Position numbers and translations under genes: made by a program
Source: Acidobacteriota bacterium
GTDB lineage: Bacteria > Acidobacteriota > Aminicenantia > Aminicenantales > Saccharicenantaceae
DNA length: 55,467 nt
NCBI GenBank assembly: GCA_029569255.1
Contig: JAKQUO010000053.1
Location: 1 to 55,467 of the forward strand
Direction: 5' to 3'
The notes under the pieces: model-generated
Told to the model about the DNA's origin: nothing
Database searches by the model: none
What the model saw: the letters and a program-made list of their open reading frames with translations, nothing else
In this document: positions 1-8,523 of the stretch, piece after piece
How positions within the stretch are numbered: position 1 is the first letter of the stretch
Layout of the letters: every line of letters starts with the position of its first letter

Positions 1-2352
1 GGCCACGACTACTCCGTCCCGCTCGAGCCCTGGCCGGTCGACCGCGCGGGCCGGGACCTCTCCTGGTACAGGAACAACGGGACACCCGGCTCCAAGAGCT
101 ACTTCACGGTCGGCGAATACGCCGATTTCTACGGCGGCTGGCACGCCCAGTCCGACGCGGGGTTCGGCCACTGGTCGCGCTACGAGGACATGCCCGGACG
201 AAAGGCCTGGATCTGGGACCTCTCGCGCTCGGGCGAGATCTGGGTCGACCTCCTGACGGACAAGGACGGGCAATACAGCGAGCCCCAATCCGGCCGCCTC
301 CTCAACCAGTCCGACCACGGCGATTTCGCGCCCGGCGCGGCCGACCGCTGGCGGGAGCTTTGGTTCCCCTACCGCGGCATCGGCCCGATGGCCAAGGCCT
401 CGCCCCAGGCCGTGCTGAGCGCCGCCCGCGAGGGCGGGGCCCTGCGCCTCGGCCTCTTCCCGCTCCGGCCCGTGGCCGACGACCTGGTCGTGACGGCCGC
501 GGGGAAAGAGGTCCTCCGCGAGCGCCTCGTCCTGCAGACGGGGCAGGCCTGGACGAAGGACGTCGACCTCGGAGGCGCCGCCGCCGAGGCTCCGTTCGAG
601 GTCCGCCTCGGAACGAAGCTCGTCTACGGAAGCGACCCGAAAGCGGACGGCCTCGACCGTCCCTTCCGCTTCCACGATCCGACGGGCGGCTCGGCCGAGG
701 CCCTCTTCCTCCAAGCCCGCGGGCTCGAGCGGGAGCGCCGCCTGGCCGAGGCGTTCGACAAGTACCTCGAGGCCGCCCGCGAAGAGCCCCTCCACGTCCG
801 GGCCCTGGCCCGCGCCGCCGAGCTGGCCACGCGGCGGGGCGAGCCGGCCCGCGGCCTCGAGCTGGCCGGCCGGGCCCTGGCCGTCTCGATGTACGATCCC
901 GAGGCCAACTACGTCTACGGCGTCGCCGCCCGCCGTCTCGGACGCCTCGTCGACGCCAAGGAGGCCCTCGGCTGGGCGGCGCGCTCTCCCCAGTTCGAAG
1001 CGGTCGCCCGGGTCCAGGCGGCCGAGATCGCCCTCCTCGAGAAGGACCACGACCGGGCCGCGGAGGAGGCCCTCAGGGCCCTCATCGCCGACGACCTCAA
1101 TATCGGCGCCCTCGAGGCCCTGGCCGTGGCCCATCGGCTGGCCGGCCGCACGGCCGAGCACGCCCGCGTCATCGGCTGGCTCCTCGACCTCGACCCCCTC
1201 GACCACCTGGCCCGCTTCGAGCGCTATCTCCTGGGCCGGAAGCCCGCGGACCTCGAGGCCTGCCGTTCGCTCGTCCGCAACGAGCTGCCGCACGAGACCT
1301 TCATCGAGATGGCCTGCTTCTACGACCGGATCGGCCTCACCGGCGAGGCGATCGAGGCCCTCAAGGCCGCGCCGAAGCACGCCGCGGTCGACTATTGGCT
1401 GGCCTACCTCCAGCGCGACGCGGCCCCGGCCGAAAGCGCCGCCGCCCTCGAGCGGGCCTCGGCCGCCTCGCCATTTCTCGTTTTCCCCTTCCGCGAGGAA
1501 GAGATCGCGGTCCACTCCTGGGCCGTCGCCGCCCGGCCGGCCGACTGGAAGCCCAAGTACTTCCTCGCCCTCATCCTCTGGGGCAAAGGCCGCACCGACG
1601 AGGCCCGCGACCTTCTGGAGATGTGCGACGGGGCCGATTACGCGCCGTTCCGGCTCGCCCGCGGGGCCTTCTTCGAAGGGACCGACCCGGACCGGGCCGC
1701 GGCCGACTTCGCCAAGGCCGTCGAGCTCGACCCCGCGAGCTGGCGGGCCCGCCACGCCCGGACGGGCTTCCTCCTCAGGCGGGGCCGGACCGGCGAAGCC
1801 TTGGGCTCGGCCCGCCAGGCGGCCGCCGACTTCCCGGCCGAGGCCCCCCTCCAGGTCGACCTGGCCGAGGTCCTCCTCGCCGCCGGCGACCCCAACGAGG
1901 CCGCCCGCGTCCTCGACGCGGTCGCGGCCCTGCCCTACGAAGGCGCGACCGGCATCCACGGCCTCTACGTCCGGGCCCACGTCGGGATCGGGCTCGAGGC
2001 CATGGGCAAGGGCGCCTGGGCGGACGCCGTCGCGGCCCTCGAGCTTTCCAAGCTCTATCCGGAGAGGCTCGGCACCGGGGCCCCCTTCCATCCCGACGGC
2101 CGGATGCAGGACTTCCTCATCGCCCTGTGCCATGATCGGATGGGCGCGAAGGACAAGGCCGCCGCCCTGCGCGAGGCCATCCGGGACTACACGCTGGAAT
2201 ACTGGGACGAGGACCAGCCCCACGGCTACTACGGAGGGCTCGTCCTGGAGAAGCTCGGCCGCAGGGAGGACCGGCTCAAGGCCCGCGAGCTCCTCGGCCG
2301 GTCCGCCAAGCCCCCGGCCGAGGTCCTGGCCCTCATCAAGAAGCTATCTTAA
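1..2352 (+). CDS. DUF5107-type TPR protein, 5' end missing
   Basis: The reading frame is open from base 1, so the start lies upstream of the window; the first ATG (190) is internal. The first ~200 residues are Trp/Gly-rich beta-type sequence (WYRNNG, FGHWSRYED, WIWDLSRSG) that I recognise as the end of a DUF5107 domain, seen in large TPR proteins. From about position 690 to the TAA at 2350 the protein is a run of helical tetratricopeptide repeats with typical A/G/Y spacing. Likely a protein-protein scaffold possibly tied to carbohydrate-related functions; no catalytic motif is visible. Function beyond the fold is not known. Confidence 0.85.
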   Translation, partial: GHDYSVPLEPWPVDRAGRDLSWYRNNGTPGSKSYFTVGEYADFYGGWHAQSDAGFGHWSRYEDMPGRKAWIWDLSRSGEIWVDLLTDKDGQYSEPQSGRLLNQSDHGDFAPGAADRWRELWFPYRGIGPMAKASPQAVLSAAREGGALRLGLFPLRPVADDLVVTAAGKEVLRERLVLQTGQAWTKDVDLGGAAAEAPFEVRLGTKLVYGSDPKADGLDRPFRFHDPTGGSAEALFLQARGLERERRLAEAFDKYLEAAREEPLHVRALARAAELATRRGEPARGLELAGRALAVSMYDPEANYVYGVAARRLGRLVDAKEALGWAARSPQFEAVARVQAAEIALLEKDHDRAAEEALRALIADDLNIGALEALAVAHRLAGRTAEHARVIGWLLDLDPLDHLARFERYLLGRKPADLEACRSLVRNELPHETFIEMACFYDRIGLTGEAIEALKAAPKHAAVDYWLAYLQRDAAPAESAAALERASAASPFLVFPFREEEIAVHSWAVAARPADWKPKYFLALILWGKGRTDEARDLLEMCDGADYAPFRLARGAFFEGTDPDRAAADFAKAVELDPASWRARHARTGFLLRRGRTGEALGSARQAAADFPAEAPLQVDLAEVLLAAGDPNEAARVLDAVAALPYEGATGIHGLYVRAHVGIGLEAMGKGAWADAVAALELSKLYPERLGTGAPFHPDGRMQDFLIALCHDRMGAKDKAAALREAIRDYTLEYWDEDQPHGYYGGLVLEKLGRREDRLKARELLGRSAKPPAEVLALIKKLS

Positions 2353-2373
2353 CGACGTTCCCGGCCGGGCTTC

Positions 2374-2491
2374 GATCGGGGCTTGGATCGGGGACATGTT
2401 CCGCCCCGGTGCGTGTCCCCGTCTTAGGGCCGGATCGGGGCTTGGATCGGGGACATGTTCCGCCCCGGTACGTGTCCCCGTCTTAGGGCCG
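2374..2491. repeat. Tandem 59-bp repeat, each unit with a GGGGACA/TGTCCCC hairpin
   Basis: Two head-to-tail 59-bp units start at 2374 and 2433 and differ at one base in the hairpin (GTGCGTG versus GTACGTG). Each holds a hairpin, 2390-2420 and 2449-2479, with arms GGGGACATGT and (A/G)CGTGTCCCC around an 11-nt C/G-rich loop. The second unit runs into the stop codon of the M14 peptidase (TTA at 2483-2485). The genes on either side converge, so the hairpins could end transcription both ways. Confidence 0.85.
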
Positions 2492-4207
2492 CCAGGGGCG
2501 ATACGGGATGACCGCCGGCGCATCCTTGCCTGTGTAGCGCAGGACCTCGAACAGGCCGCCGGCCTCCGGCACGAGATTGAACTTCCAGTAGCGGACCAGG
2601 CCGTAGGCCGACTGCGGCTCGAGCAGGCAGGGCGCGAGGTTGGCGGCCGGCTGGACGCAGCCGACGTAGAAATCGCCCTTCTTGACCGGCGCCTTCACGG
2701 CCCTGGCCGCGACATCGATCGTCGCCGGCGCTTCGTAGTCGGCGGCCGAGGGGACGACGGCCGTGACCTCGTAGGCCTCGGCCTCGACGACGGCGTCGCG
2801 CTCGAACATGCCCACCTCGACGCCGAGGGCCAGAAGCGTTTCGACGATGTCCAGGCGGCCGCCCCGGACGATGTAGCCGCGCGGCCTGGTCACGGACAGG
2901 GTCGGCCGGACATTCGGGAACCAGTGCTTGACGACCTCGTCCTCGACCCCGGCGCCGCCGGGCGGGGCCGGGACGAAGTCCGCCGCCGTCACCGTCTCCC
3001 CCGCCTTCTTGTCCACGCGGAGGACGCGTCCGGCGGCGGGCGCCGCGGCGCCCCTCGCGAAGCGCCTCAAGCGGAGCTCGGGCGCCGCGGGGTCGCGGGC
3101 GTATTCCATCCTCAGGTGGACGGGATCGTTATCGGCCCGGGACGCGGCCCTCTGGAGCAGGCGGGCCCGGAGGCCGCCCACCAGCTTCACGACCTCGGGG
3201 GCGTGACCGGCCACCGACTCGAGGAAGGCCCGGAGGCCGCTGTACTGCCAGGCCGTCCGGGCCTTGAGCGTCTCGAGGTCGTGGCGGGAGGCGCCTTCCT
3301 GGATGAACGAAAGCGTCTCGAAGACGCCCAGGCTGTTCCGGCCGTCGTTGAGGTCCGTCGTCGAGTAGCGCTTCATCTCCTCGCGGGGGCCGCGGCGCTC
3401 TTCGGGGCGGGCCGCCCCGGACGAGGTGTCGACGCCGAGCTCTTCCGTGACCAGGTACTCGAAGAAGGCGATGTTCTTCCCCTTGAGCGCCCGCTCGACA
3501 TCGGCCAGGACGACCCGGCGCGAGAAGTCCTGGAGCGGGGCGGCGATGTTGGCGTTCGAGACGCAGCCGATCGAGACCCGGTAGTAGTCGTCGCCCTTCT
3601 CGTGGACGTCGATCGTCACCTCGGGCCGCCAGGCCGTGAAGACGCGGTGGATGGCCCGGACCCCCTCGGCCTCGAGCTTGACGTGGTCGCGGTTCATGTC
3701 CAGGCCGAGCTCGTTCGCCCGGACGTCGCGGAAGTTGCCGTAGGGGTTGGTCTGGGGCATGATCAGGACGTTGACCTTCGCGAGGAGCGGCTTCAGGTCT
3801 CCGGCGGCCAGGTCGCGGAGGAGCCAGAGGGCCGCTTCCTTGGCCGACTGCTCGTTGCCGTGCTGGGCCGCGGTGAAGAGGACGGTGGGCTTGGAGCGGT
3901 CGAGGTCCGCGGGGGCCGCGGCCGGCCTTCCGGCCAGGACGGCCAGGAAGATGTCCCGGGCCCCGTATTCCCCGGTGGGCAGGGTGCGTCCCGCGGTCGA
4001 GACCCGGAGCTCCGGCGTCCGGGCCGCCAAGGCGCTCAGGAACGAGGCGACGGCCTCGGCCTGGGTGTAAGCGAGGTAGTTCGCCTCTTCGGCCGGCGTC
4101 TTGATCGGGGGCCGGACCTGTCGCGGGGACTGCCCCGCGGCGGCCGCTTGGAGGAAGGCCCCCGCCATCGCCAGGGCGAAGCTCGACGCGCGGATCGCTC
4201 TTTTCAT
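2483..4207 (-). CDS. M14-family zinc carboxypeptidase, secreted
   Basis: 574 aa. Residues 1-25 form a signal peptide (KR, hydrophobic stretch, AAAAG). The peptidase core carries the M14 zinc motif HGNE (H116, E119), the second zinc ligand H202 in TIDVHEKG, and the substrate-carboxylate pair N172-R173 in LDMNRD. E297 in GVFETLSF is a candidate for the catalytic glutamate. The C-terminal ~200 residues look like extra beta-type domains. The start is set by an AGGAGG eight bases upstream of the ATG. The protein probably trims peptides in the periplasm or outside the cell. It is not coupled to the neighbouring ChaN gene, from which a 22-nt hairpin repeat separates it. Confidence 0.88.
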   Translation of the reverse strand: MKRAIRASSFALAMAGAFLQAAAAGQSPRQVRPPIKTPAEEANYLAYTQAEAVASFLSALAARTPELRVSTAGRTLPTGEYGARDIFLAVLAGRPAAAPADLDRSKPTVLFTAAQHGNEQSAKEAALWLLRDLAAGDLKPLLAKVNVLIMPQTNPYGNFRDVRANELGLDMNRDHVKLEAEGVRAIHRVFTAWRPEVTIDVHEKGDDYYRVSIGCVSNANIAAPLQDFSRRVVLADVERALKGKNIAFFEYLVTEELGVDTSSGAARPEERRGPREEMKRYSTTDLNDGRNSLGVFETLSFIQEGASRHDLETLKARTAWQYSGLRAFLESVAGHAPEVVKLVGGLRARLLQRAASRADNDPVHLRMEYARDPAAPELRLRRFARGAAAPAAGRVLRVDKKAGETVTAADFVPAPPGGAGVEDEVVKHWFPNVRPTLSVTRPRGYIVRGGRLDIVETLLALGVEVGMFERDAVVEAEAYEVTAVVPSAADYEAPATIDVAARAVKAPVKKGDFYVGCVQPAANLAPCLLEPQSAYGLVRYWKFNLVPEAGGLFEVLRYTGKDAPAVIPYRPWRP

Positions 4208-4227
4208 TTTTCTAGCCTCCTGAAATG

Positions 4228-4249
4228 GGGGACATGATACTCTGTCCCC
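4228..4249. repeat. 22-nt hairpin repeat GGGGACA-8-TGTCCCC (copy 1)
   Basis: Perfect 7-bp arms GGGGACA/TGTCCCC flank TGATACTC. The same 22-mer recurs in reverse at 43336-43357 and, with one or two changes, at 46606-46627. It lies in the 76-bp gap between two minus-strand genes. Confidence 0.8.
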
Positions 4250-4283
4250 GTTATGCCAGCCGCCCGCATGGGCTGCATGCTCT

Positions 4284-5585
4284 TTATTTTTCGGCGGGCT
4301 CGGCCGCGGGCTTCTCGCACTTGAACAGGACGTCCTTGACGGCCCCGGCCCGCAGGACCTTGAACTTGGCCTCTTCGCCCCAGGCGAGCTCGGCCAGGGC
4401 CATCCGGAGCTCGTTGACGTCCGTGTAGGCCCGGCCGTCGACCGAGAGGATGACGTCGCCCTTCTCGAACCCGGCCCGGCCGGCGACGCCCCCGGCCGGC
4501 TTCGGGTCGACGACCAGGTTCTCGAGGTCGTCGAACTTCTTGAGGCCCAGCCCGATGTCGGGGAAGGCCTTCTCCGTCTCGGGGGCGAGTCCGAAGACGT
4601 AGTCGGCGATGGCCCGGGAGACGGTCACGCTCTTCGCGCCGGCCGGGACCTCGACGGCGACGACGGTCTTGAACGGCAGCTTCGACCGCTCGTGGGCGCG
4701 CCGGTTGAGGCCGAGGTTGTAGAGAAGATGCCCGGAACCGACGCAGACGACGACCCGCCGCCCCTCCGCCTCCGCGGCCCGAACGGCGTTCCAGCCCATG
4801 ACCTCGTCCCAGGCCGATTGGCCGCGGTAGAGGCCCTCGAACATCTTGTCGAGACCCGGGCCCTTCATCGCCTCGGGGATGTCCTCCGACTCGAAGACGG
4901 CCCGGATGAGGGCCCGGTGATCGGCGTTGGAGACGTCGGGCGGCCCGGGGAAGAAGGCCTTCTCCGTGTCCGTCAGCGCGTCCCAGCCGCGCATGCGGAT
5001 CTTGGTGACGACCTCGCGCGGCGCGTTCAGGGCGTAGATCGGGAGCCGGTGCTCGCGGGCGAAGTCGAAGACCTTCTCGTAGTAGCCGAAATTGAAGTTC
5101 CAGGTCACGTACCAGCGGAGCTCGCGGAGGAGCTCGTCTTTCTTCAGGATGCCGGCGGTCCACTTGTTGAGCGTCTCCTGGAGGGTCACGGGGACCATCT
5201 CCAGGCCGATGGCCAAATGGCGGTCCTTCTCGTAGAGGGCCCGGACGACCCGGAACTGGATCTCGTGCATGGCCATGGCGTCGTGGGTCTCGCCGACGTG
5301 GACGATGCGGGCGGCGAGCATCTCCCGGACCATGCGCTCGAAGCCGACGGGCGCGCCCGCGCGGCCGGACATGATGGCCCCGGCGCCGACGTCCATCGTC
5401 TTGTCCTTGAGCTTGGGGTCGCCGATCTCGAGCGTCAGCGTCGGGTCGGGCTTGGGGACGGCCGGCTTGGGCGCGTCCCGAGCGGGAGCTTGGCCCATGG
5501 CCGGGGCCTGGGCGGCGAGCCCCGCGGCGACGATGACGAAGGCGATCGTGGCGGGAACGAGAGCGGGGCGACCGGGATGCTTCAT
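4284..5585 (-). CDS. ChaN-family (haem-binding-uptake/Tiki-like) protein with C-terminal PDZ domain
   Basis: 433 aa. Residues 8-32 look like an N-terminal signal or anchor. The ChaN/DUF399 core has GETHD at 98-102, GLEM at 127-130 and GSGH at 283-286, the conserved acidic/His positions of this superfamily (haem-binding ChaN lipoproteins; Tiki-type metalloproteases). Residues ~350-425 form a PDZ domain (AGRAGFEKGDVILSVDGR). No lipobox cysteine is evident. GGAGGG five bases before the ATG supports the start. Either haem handling or proteolysis would fit; the PDZ suggests binding of peptide C-termini at the envelope. Confidence 0.82.
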   Translation of the reverse strand: MKHPGRPALVPATIAFVIVAAGLAAQAPAMGQAPARDAPKPAVPKPDPTLTLEIGDPKLKDKTMDVGAGAIMSGRAGAPVGFERMVREMLAARIVHVGETHDAMAMHEIQFRVVRALYEKDRHLAIGLEMVPVTLQETLNKWTAGILKKDELLRELRWYVTWNFNFGYYEKVFDFAREHRLPIYALNAPREVVTKIRMRGWDALTDTEKAFFPGPPDVSNADHRALIRAVFESEDIPEAMKGPGLDKMFEGLYRGQSAWDEVMGWNAVRAAEAEGRRVVVCVGSGHLLYNLGLNRRAHERSKLPFKTVVAVEVPAGAKSVTVSRAIADYVFGLAPETEKAFPDIGLGLKKFDDLENLVVDPKPAGGVAGRAGFEKGDVILSVDGRAYTDVNELRMALAELAWGEEAKFKVLRAGAVKDVLFKCEKPAAEPAEK

Positions 5586-5625
5586 GGGGCCCTCCGTTCG
5601 GCGGATCGCCCCCGTATCATACCAA

Positions 5626-5662
5626 AATGGGGGACGTGATGCCTATTTCCGATTCATATCCG
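5626..5662. repeat. Solo end of the GGGGACANGATRCC repeat family
   Basis: The sequence GGGGGACGTGATGCC followed by TATTTCC matches the ends of the 21-bp inverted-repeat element at 24776-24884 with a few changes. It lies between the start of the ChaN gene and the end of the EF-G gene; no matching opposite end was found nearby. Confidence 0.6.
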
Positions 5663-5677
5663 GACGCGTCCCCGGGC

Positions 5678-7774
5678 TCAGTCCTCCTCTTCCGGCTTGA
5701 CCCGGCCTTCCTTGACCGCCTCGGCGATGATCTTCTGCTGGATGACGGCCGGCACCTCTTCGTAGTGCGAGAACTCCATCAGGAAGGAGCCGCGGCCGCC
5801 GGTGATCGAGGTCAGGGTCGGCTCGAAGTCGAGCATCTCCGACATCGGCACCTGGGCCTTGAGGACGCGCAGGGAGCCCTTCTGCTCCATGCCCTGGACC
5901 CGGCCGCGCCGTCCGTTGAGGTTGCCCATGATGTCGCCCATGTAGGCCTCGGGCGTGTAGATCTCGACGTTCATGACCGGCTCGAGCAGGGTCGGCTTGG
6001 CCTCGCGGATGCCCTTCTTGTAGGCCTTGCTGGCCGCGATCTTGAAGGCGATGTCGGACGAGTCGACGTCGTGGTAGGAGCCGTCGTAGAGGATGGCCTT
6101 GAAGTCGACCGTCGGGTAGCCGGCGAGCACCCCCTTCTTGCGGGCCTCCTGGAGCCCCTTCTCGACCGAGGGGATGAAGTTGCGCGGGATGGCCCCGCCG
6201 AAGATCTTGTCCTCGAACTCGAAGTCCTGGCCGCGCGGCAGGGGCTCGAACTTGATCCAGGTGTCGCCGAACTGGCCCCGGCCGCCGGTCTGCTTCTTGT
6301 GCCGGCCCTGGACGTCGGACTTGCCCTTGATCGTCTCGAGGTAGGAGATCTTGGGCGGCTTGAGGTCGACGTCGACGTTGTAGCGCTTCTTCAGCCGCTC
6401 GGTGATGATGCGGACGTGGAGCTCGCCGTTGCCGGAGATGAGGAGCTGGGAGGTGTTGGCGTCGCGCTCGATGCGGACGGTCGGGTCCTCCTCGGTGATG
6501 CGGTGGGTGGCCTGGGAGATGCGGTCCTCGTCGGCCCGGGTCTTGGGCTCGATGGCGAAGGAGATCGAGGGCAGGGGGAAGCTGATGGCCGGGAAGACGA
6601 TGCCCGAGCCCTTGGCCGCCAGCGTGTCGCCCGTCGCCGTGACCTTGAGCTTGGCCGTGGCCACGATGTCCCCGGCCTTGGCCTGGCCGGCCGCGACCTG
6701 GTCCTTGCCCTGGAGGAAGAACAGGCCGCCGAGCTTCTCGTCGGCGTCGCGGCCGCTGTTCGCGACCGTGCCGTCGGGATTGACCCGGCCGGAGAAGACG
6801 CGCATCAGGGAGATCCGGCCCGTGTACGGGTCGGAGATGGTCTTGAAGACGAAGGCGCCGAACGGGGCGTCGGCCGAGGGCGGGACGGTCTTGTCCTCGC
6901 CCTTGACCGCGGCCTTGACCGGGCCGGCCTCGACGGGCGAGGGCAGGTAGGCCAGGATGCCGTCGAGGAGGGTCTGGGCGCCGATGTTCGCCAGGCCCGA
7001 AGCCGCGAAGACGGGGAAGATCTGGTGGTGGCGGATGCTCATCTTGAGGCCGGCGCGGAACTCCTCGGGCGAGAGCTCGCCCTTGTCGAAGTACTTCTCC
7101 ATGAGCTTCTCGTCGGACTCGGCGACCATCTCCATGAGCTCTTTGTGGCGCTTCTCGACCTCGCCGGCCAGGGCCGCCGGGACCGCCGCCTCGCTCATCT
7201 TGCCGCTCTCGTCCTTCTCGAAGAGATAGGCCTTCCGCTCGATGACGTCCACGACGCCGGCGAAGTCCTTCTCCTCGCCGATCGGCAGTTGGATGGGCAC
7301 GGCCTGGCGGCCGAAGAACTCCTGGACCGAGGCGAGGGCCCGGCCGAAGTTGGCGTTCTCGCGGTCCATCTTGTTGATGACGATGATCCGGACGAGGCCC
7401 CGCTCCTCGATCATCTCCCAGACCTTCTCCGTCCCGACCTCGACCCCGGCCACGGCGTCGACCAGGACCGCGGCCCCGTCGACCGCGCGCAGGGCGGCCC
7501 GCGTGTCCCAGAGGAAGTTGCTGTAGCCCGGCGTGTCGACGAGGTTGATCTTGTGGCCCTTCCACTCGCAGAAGCAGGGCGTGGCGTTGATGGAGATCTT
7601 GCGCTCGATCTCGTCGGGGTCGTAGTCGGTGACGGTGTTGCCCTTGTCGACCTTGGTCAGGCGGCTGGTCGCGCCCGTGTCGAACAGGAAGGCGGCGGCC
7701 AGGGTCGTCTTTCCGGAGGAGCCGTGCCCGACCAGGGCGATATTCCTGATGTGGTCCGCGGAGTAGTCTTTCAT
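5678..7774 (-). CDS. fusA: Elongation factor G-like translational GTPase (EF-G type 2)
   Basis: 698 aa, the length of EF-G. G1 is GHGSSGKTT (16-24), where canonical EF-G has AHIDAGKTT; G3 is DTPG (80-83) and G4 NKMD (134-137). The switch I region reads ERKISIN rather than the canonical RGITI, typical of the EF-G-like paralogues found beside a canonical fusA in many phyla. Domains II-V follow (DPYTGRISLMRVFSG, GRGQFGDTWIKFEP, PEAYMGDIMGNLNGRRG, then the C-terminal fold). Start: AGGAGG before the ATG. It stands alone, not in a str operon with rpsL/rpsG/tuf, which also points to the accessory paralogue. Confidence 0.93.
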   Translation of the reverse strand: MKDYSADHIRNIALVGHGSSGKTTLAAAFLFDTGATSRLTKVDKGNTVTDYDPDEIERKISINATPCFCEWKGHKINLVDTPGYSNFLWDTRAALRAVDGAAVLVDAVAGVEVGTEKVWEMIEERGLVRIIVINKMDRENANFGRALASVQEFFGRQAVPIQLPIGEEKDFAGVVDVIERKAYLFEKDESGKMSEAAVPAALAGEVEKRHKELMEMVAESDEKLMEKYFDKGELSPEEFRAGLKMSIRHHQIFPVFAASGLANIGAQTLLDGILAYLPSPVEAGPVKAAVKGEDKTVPPSADAPFGAFVFKTISDPYTGRISLMRVFSGRVNPDGTVANSGRDADEKLGGLFFLQGKDQVAAGQAKAGDIVATAKLKVTATGDTLAAKGSGIVFPAISFPLPSISFAIEPKTRADEDRISQATHRITEEDPTVRIERDANTSQLLISGNGELHVRIITERLKKRYNVDVDLKPPKISYLETIKGKSDVQGRHKKQTGGRGQFGDTWIKFEPLPRGQDFEFEDKIFGGAIPRNFIPSVEKGLQEARKKGVLAGYPTVDFKAILYDGSYHDVDSSDIAFKIAASKAYKKGIREAKPTLLEPVMNVEIYTPEAYMGDIMGNLNGRRGRVQGMEQKGSLRVLKAQVPMSEMLDFEPTLTSITGGRGSFLMEFSHYEEVPAVIQQKIIAEAVKEGRVKPEEED

Positions 7775-7813
7775 CCTCGAGCCTCCTGGGATTCTCGGCG
7801 GAAACGAAAGGCT

Positions 7814-7842
7814 ATTCTACCCAAAAACGGGCCTTTCCTCAA
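7814..7842 (-). promoter_or_regulatory. Sigma70-type promoter of the EF-G gene
   Basis: On the minus strand, -35 TTGAGG (7837-7842) and -10 TAGAAT (7814-7819) are separated by 17 bp, about 40 bp upstream of the ATG. Confidence 0.6.
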
Positions 7843-7999
7843 GGGGAAAATCACGCGAGCAGCCTGATCCGGCCCCAAGGACAGGCCCGTGTCGTATTTT
7901 GTCGTTTCCTGACGGACTATGGCGCTTGCGCCCGGGGCCCGGGACTCTTATCTCATGGACATGATGAAAGGGGCCATGAGCCGGTCAAAAGGTGCTCCG

Positions 8000-8344
8000 A
8001 TGATGAAAAAACTGTTCGGGCGGGCCCGATCAACGGCGCCGGACGCCGGGACCCACGAGGCCTCGGCCGAGGAGCAGCTGCTGCGGGTCTTGATCCAGGA
8101 CTACTGCCATCAGCAGCACGTCCGCCTCAAGGACATGATGGAGATGATGGAACGTCAGATCATCTACCTCGTCCTCGAGGAATCCGGCGGCAATCAGCGG
8201 ACGGCCGCGCGAATGCTGGGGGTCAAGCCCAACACCCTCCACTACAAGATCCACCGGATGGGGCTCGTTCCGGTCCAGAAGTATGTGATGGTCGAGGACC
8301 TCGCCGGCGGCGGCGAGGAGCTCGGCCCGCGCGGCGGTCATTAG
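8000..8344 (+). CDS. Small Fis-type HTH protein
   Basis: About 114 aa from the chosen ATG at 8000, which has AAGGTG five bases upstream; an upstream in-frame ATG at 7919 would give 141 aa but lacks a clear ribosome-binding site. Residues ~45-95 are a Fis/HTH_8 domain: a long helix (MERQIIYLVLEESGG) then NQRTAARMLGVKPNTLHYKI, the DNA-reading helix of NtrC C-termini. There is no receiver or AAA+ domain, so it is a free-standing DNA-binding protein, probably a dimer. It is divergent from the EF-G gene. Target unknown. Confidence 0.78.
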   Translation: MMKKLFGRARSTAPDAGTHEASAEEQLLRVLIQDYCHQQHVRLKDMMEMMERQIIYLVLEESGGNQRTAARMLGVKPNTLHYKIHRMGLVPVQKYVMVEDLAGGGEELGPRGGH

Positions 8345-8523
8345 GCCCCCCGCTGTCCGTTCATCTCTTCTCGTTCCGTTCAAGCCCTGGCCTGTCCGGT
8401 GAAAGGATTGAACACCGTCGACACGTCAAAGTACGACGCCGTCCGCCATAACGAGACAGGCGTTCCTTGTCGCTTGCCGGGGCGGATCCGGCGCCGATAT
8501 TCCTTGTCGGGATTCAAGGCGCC

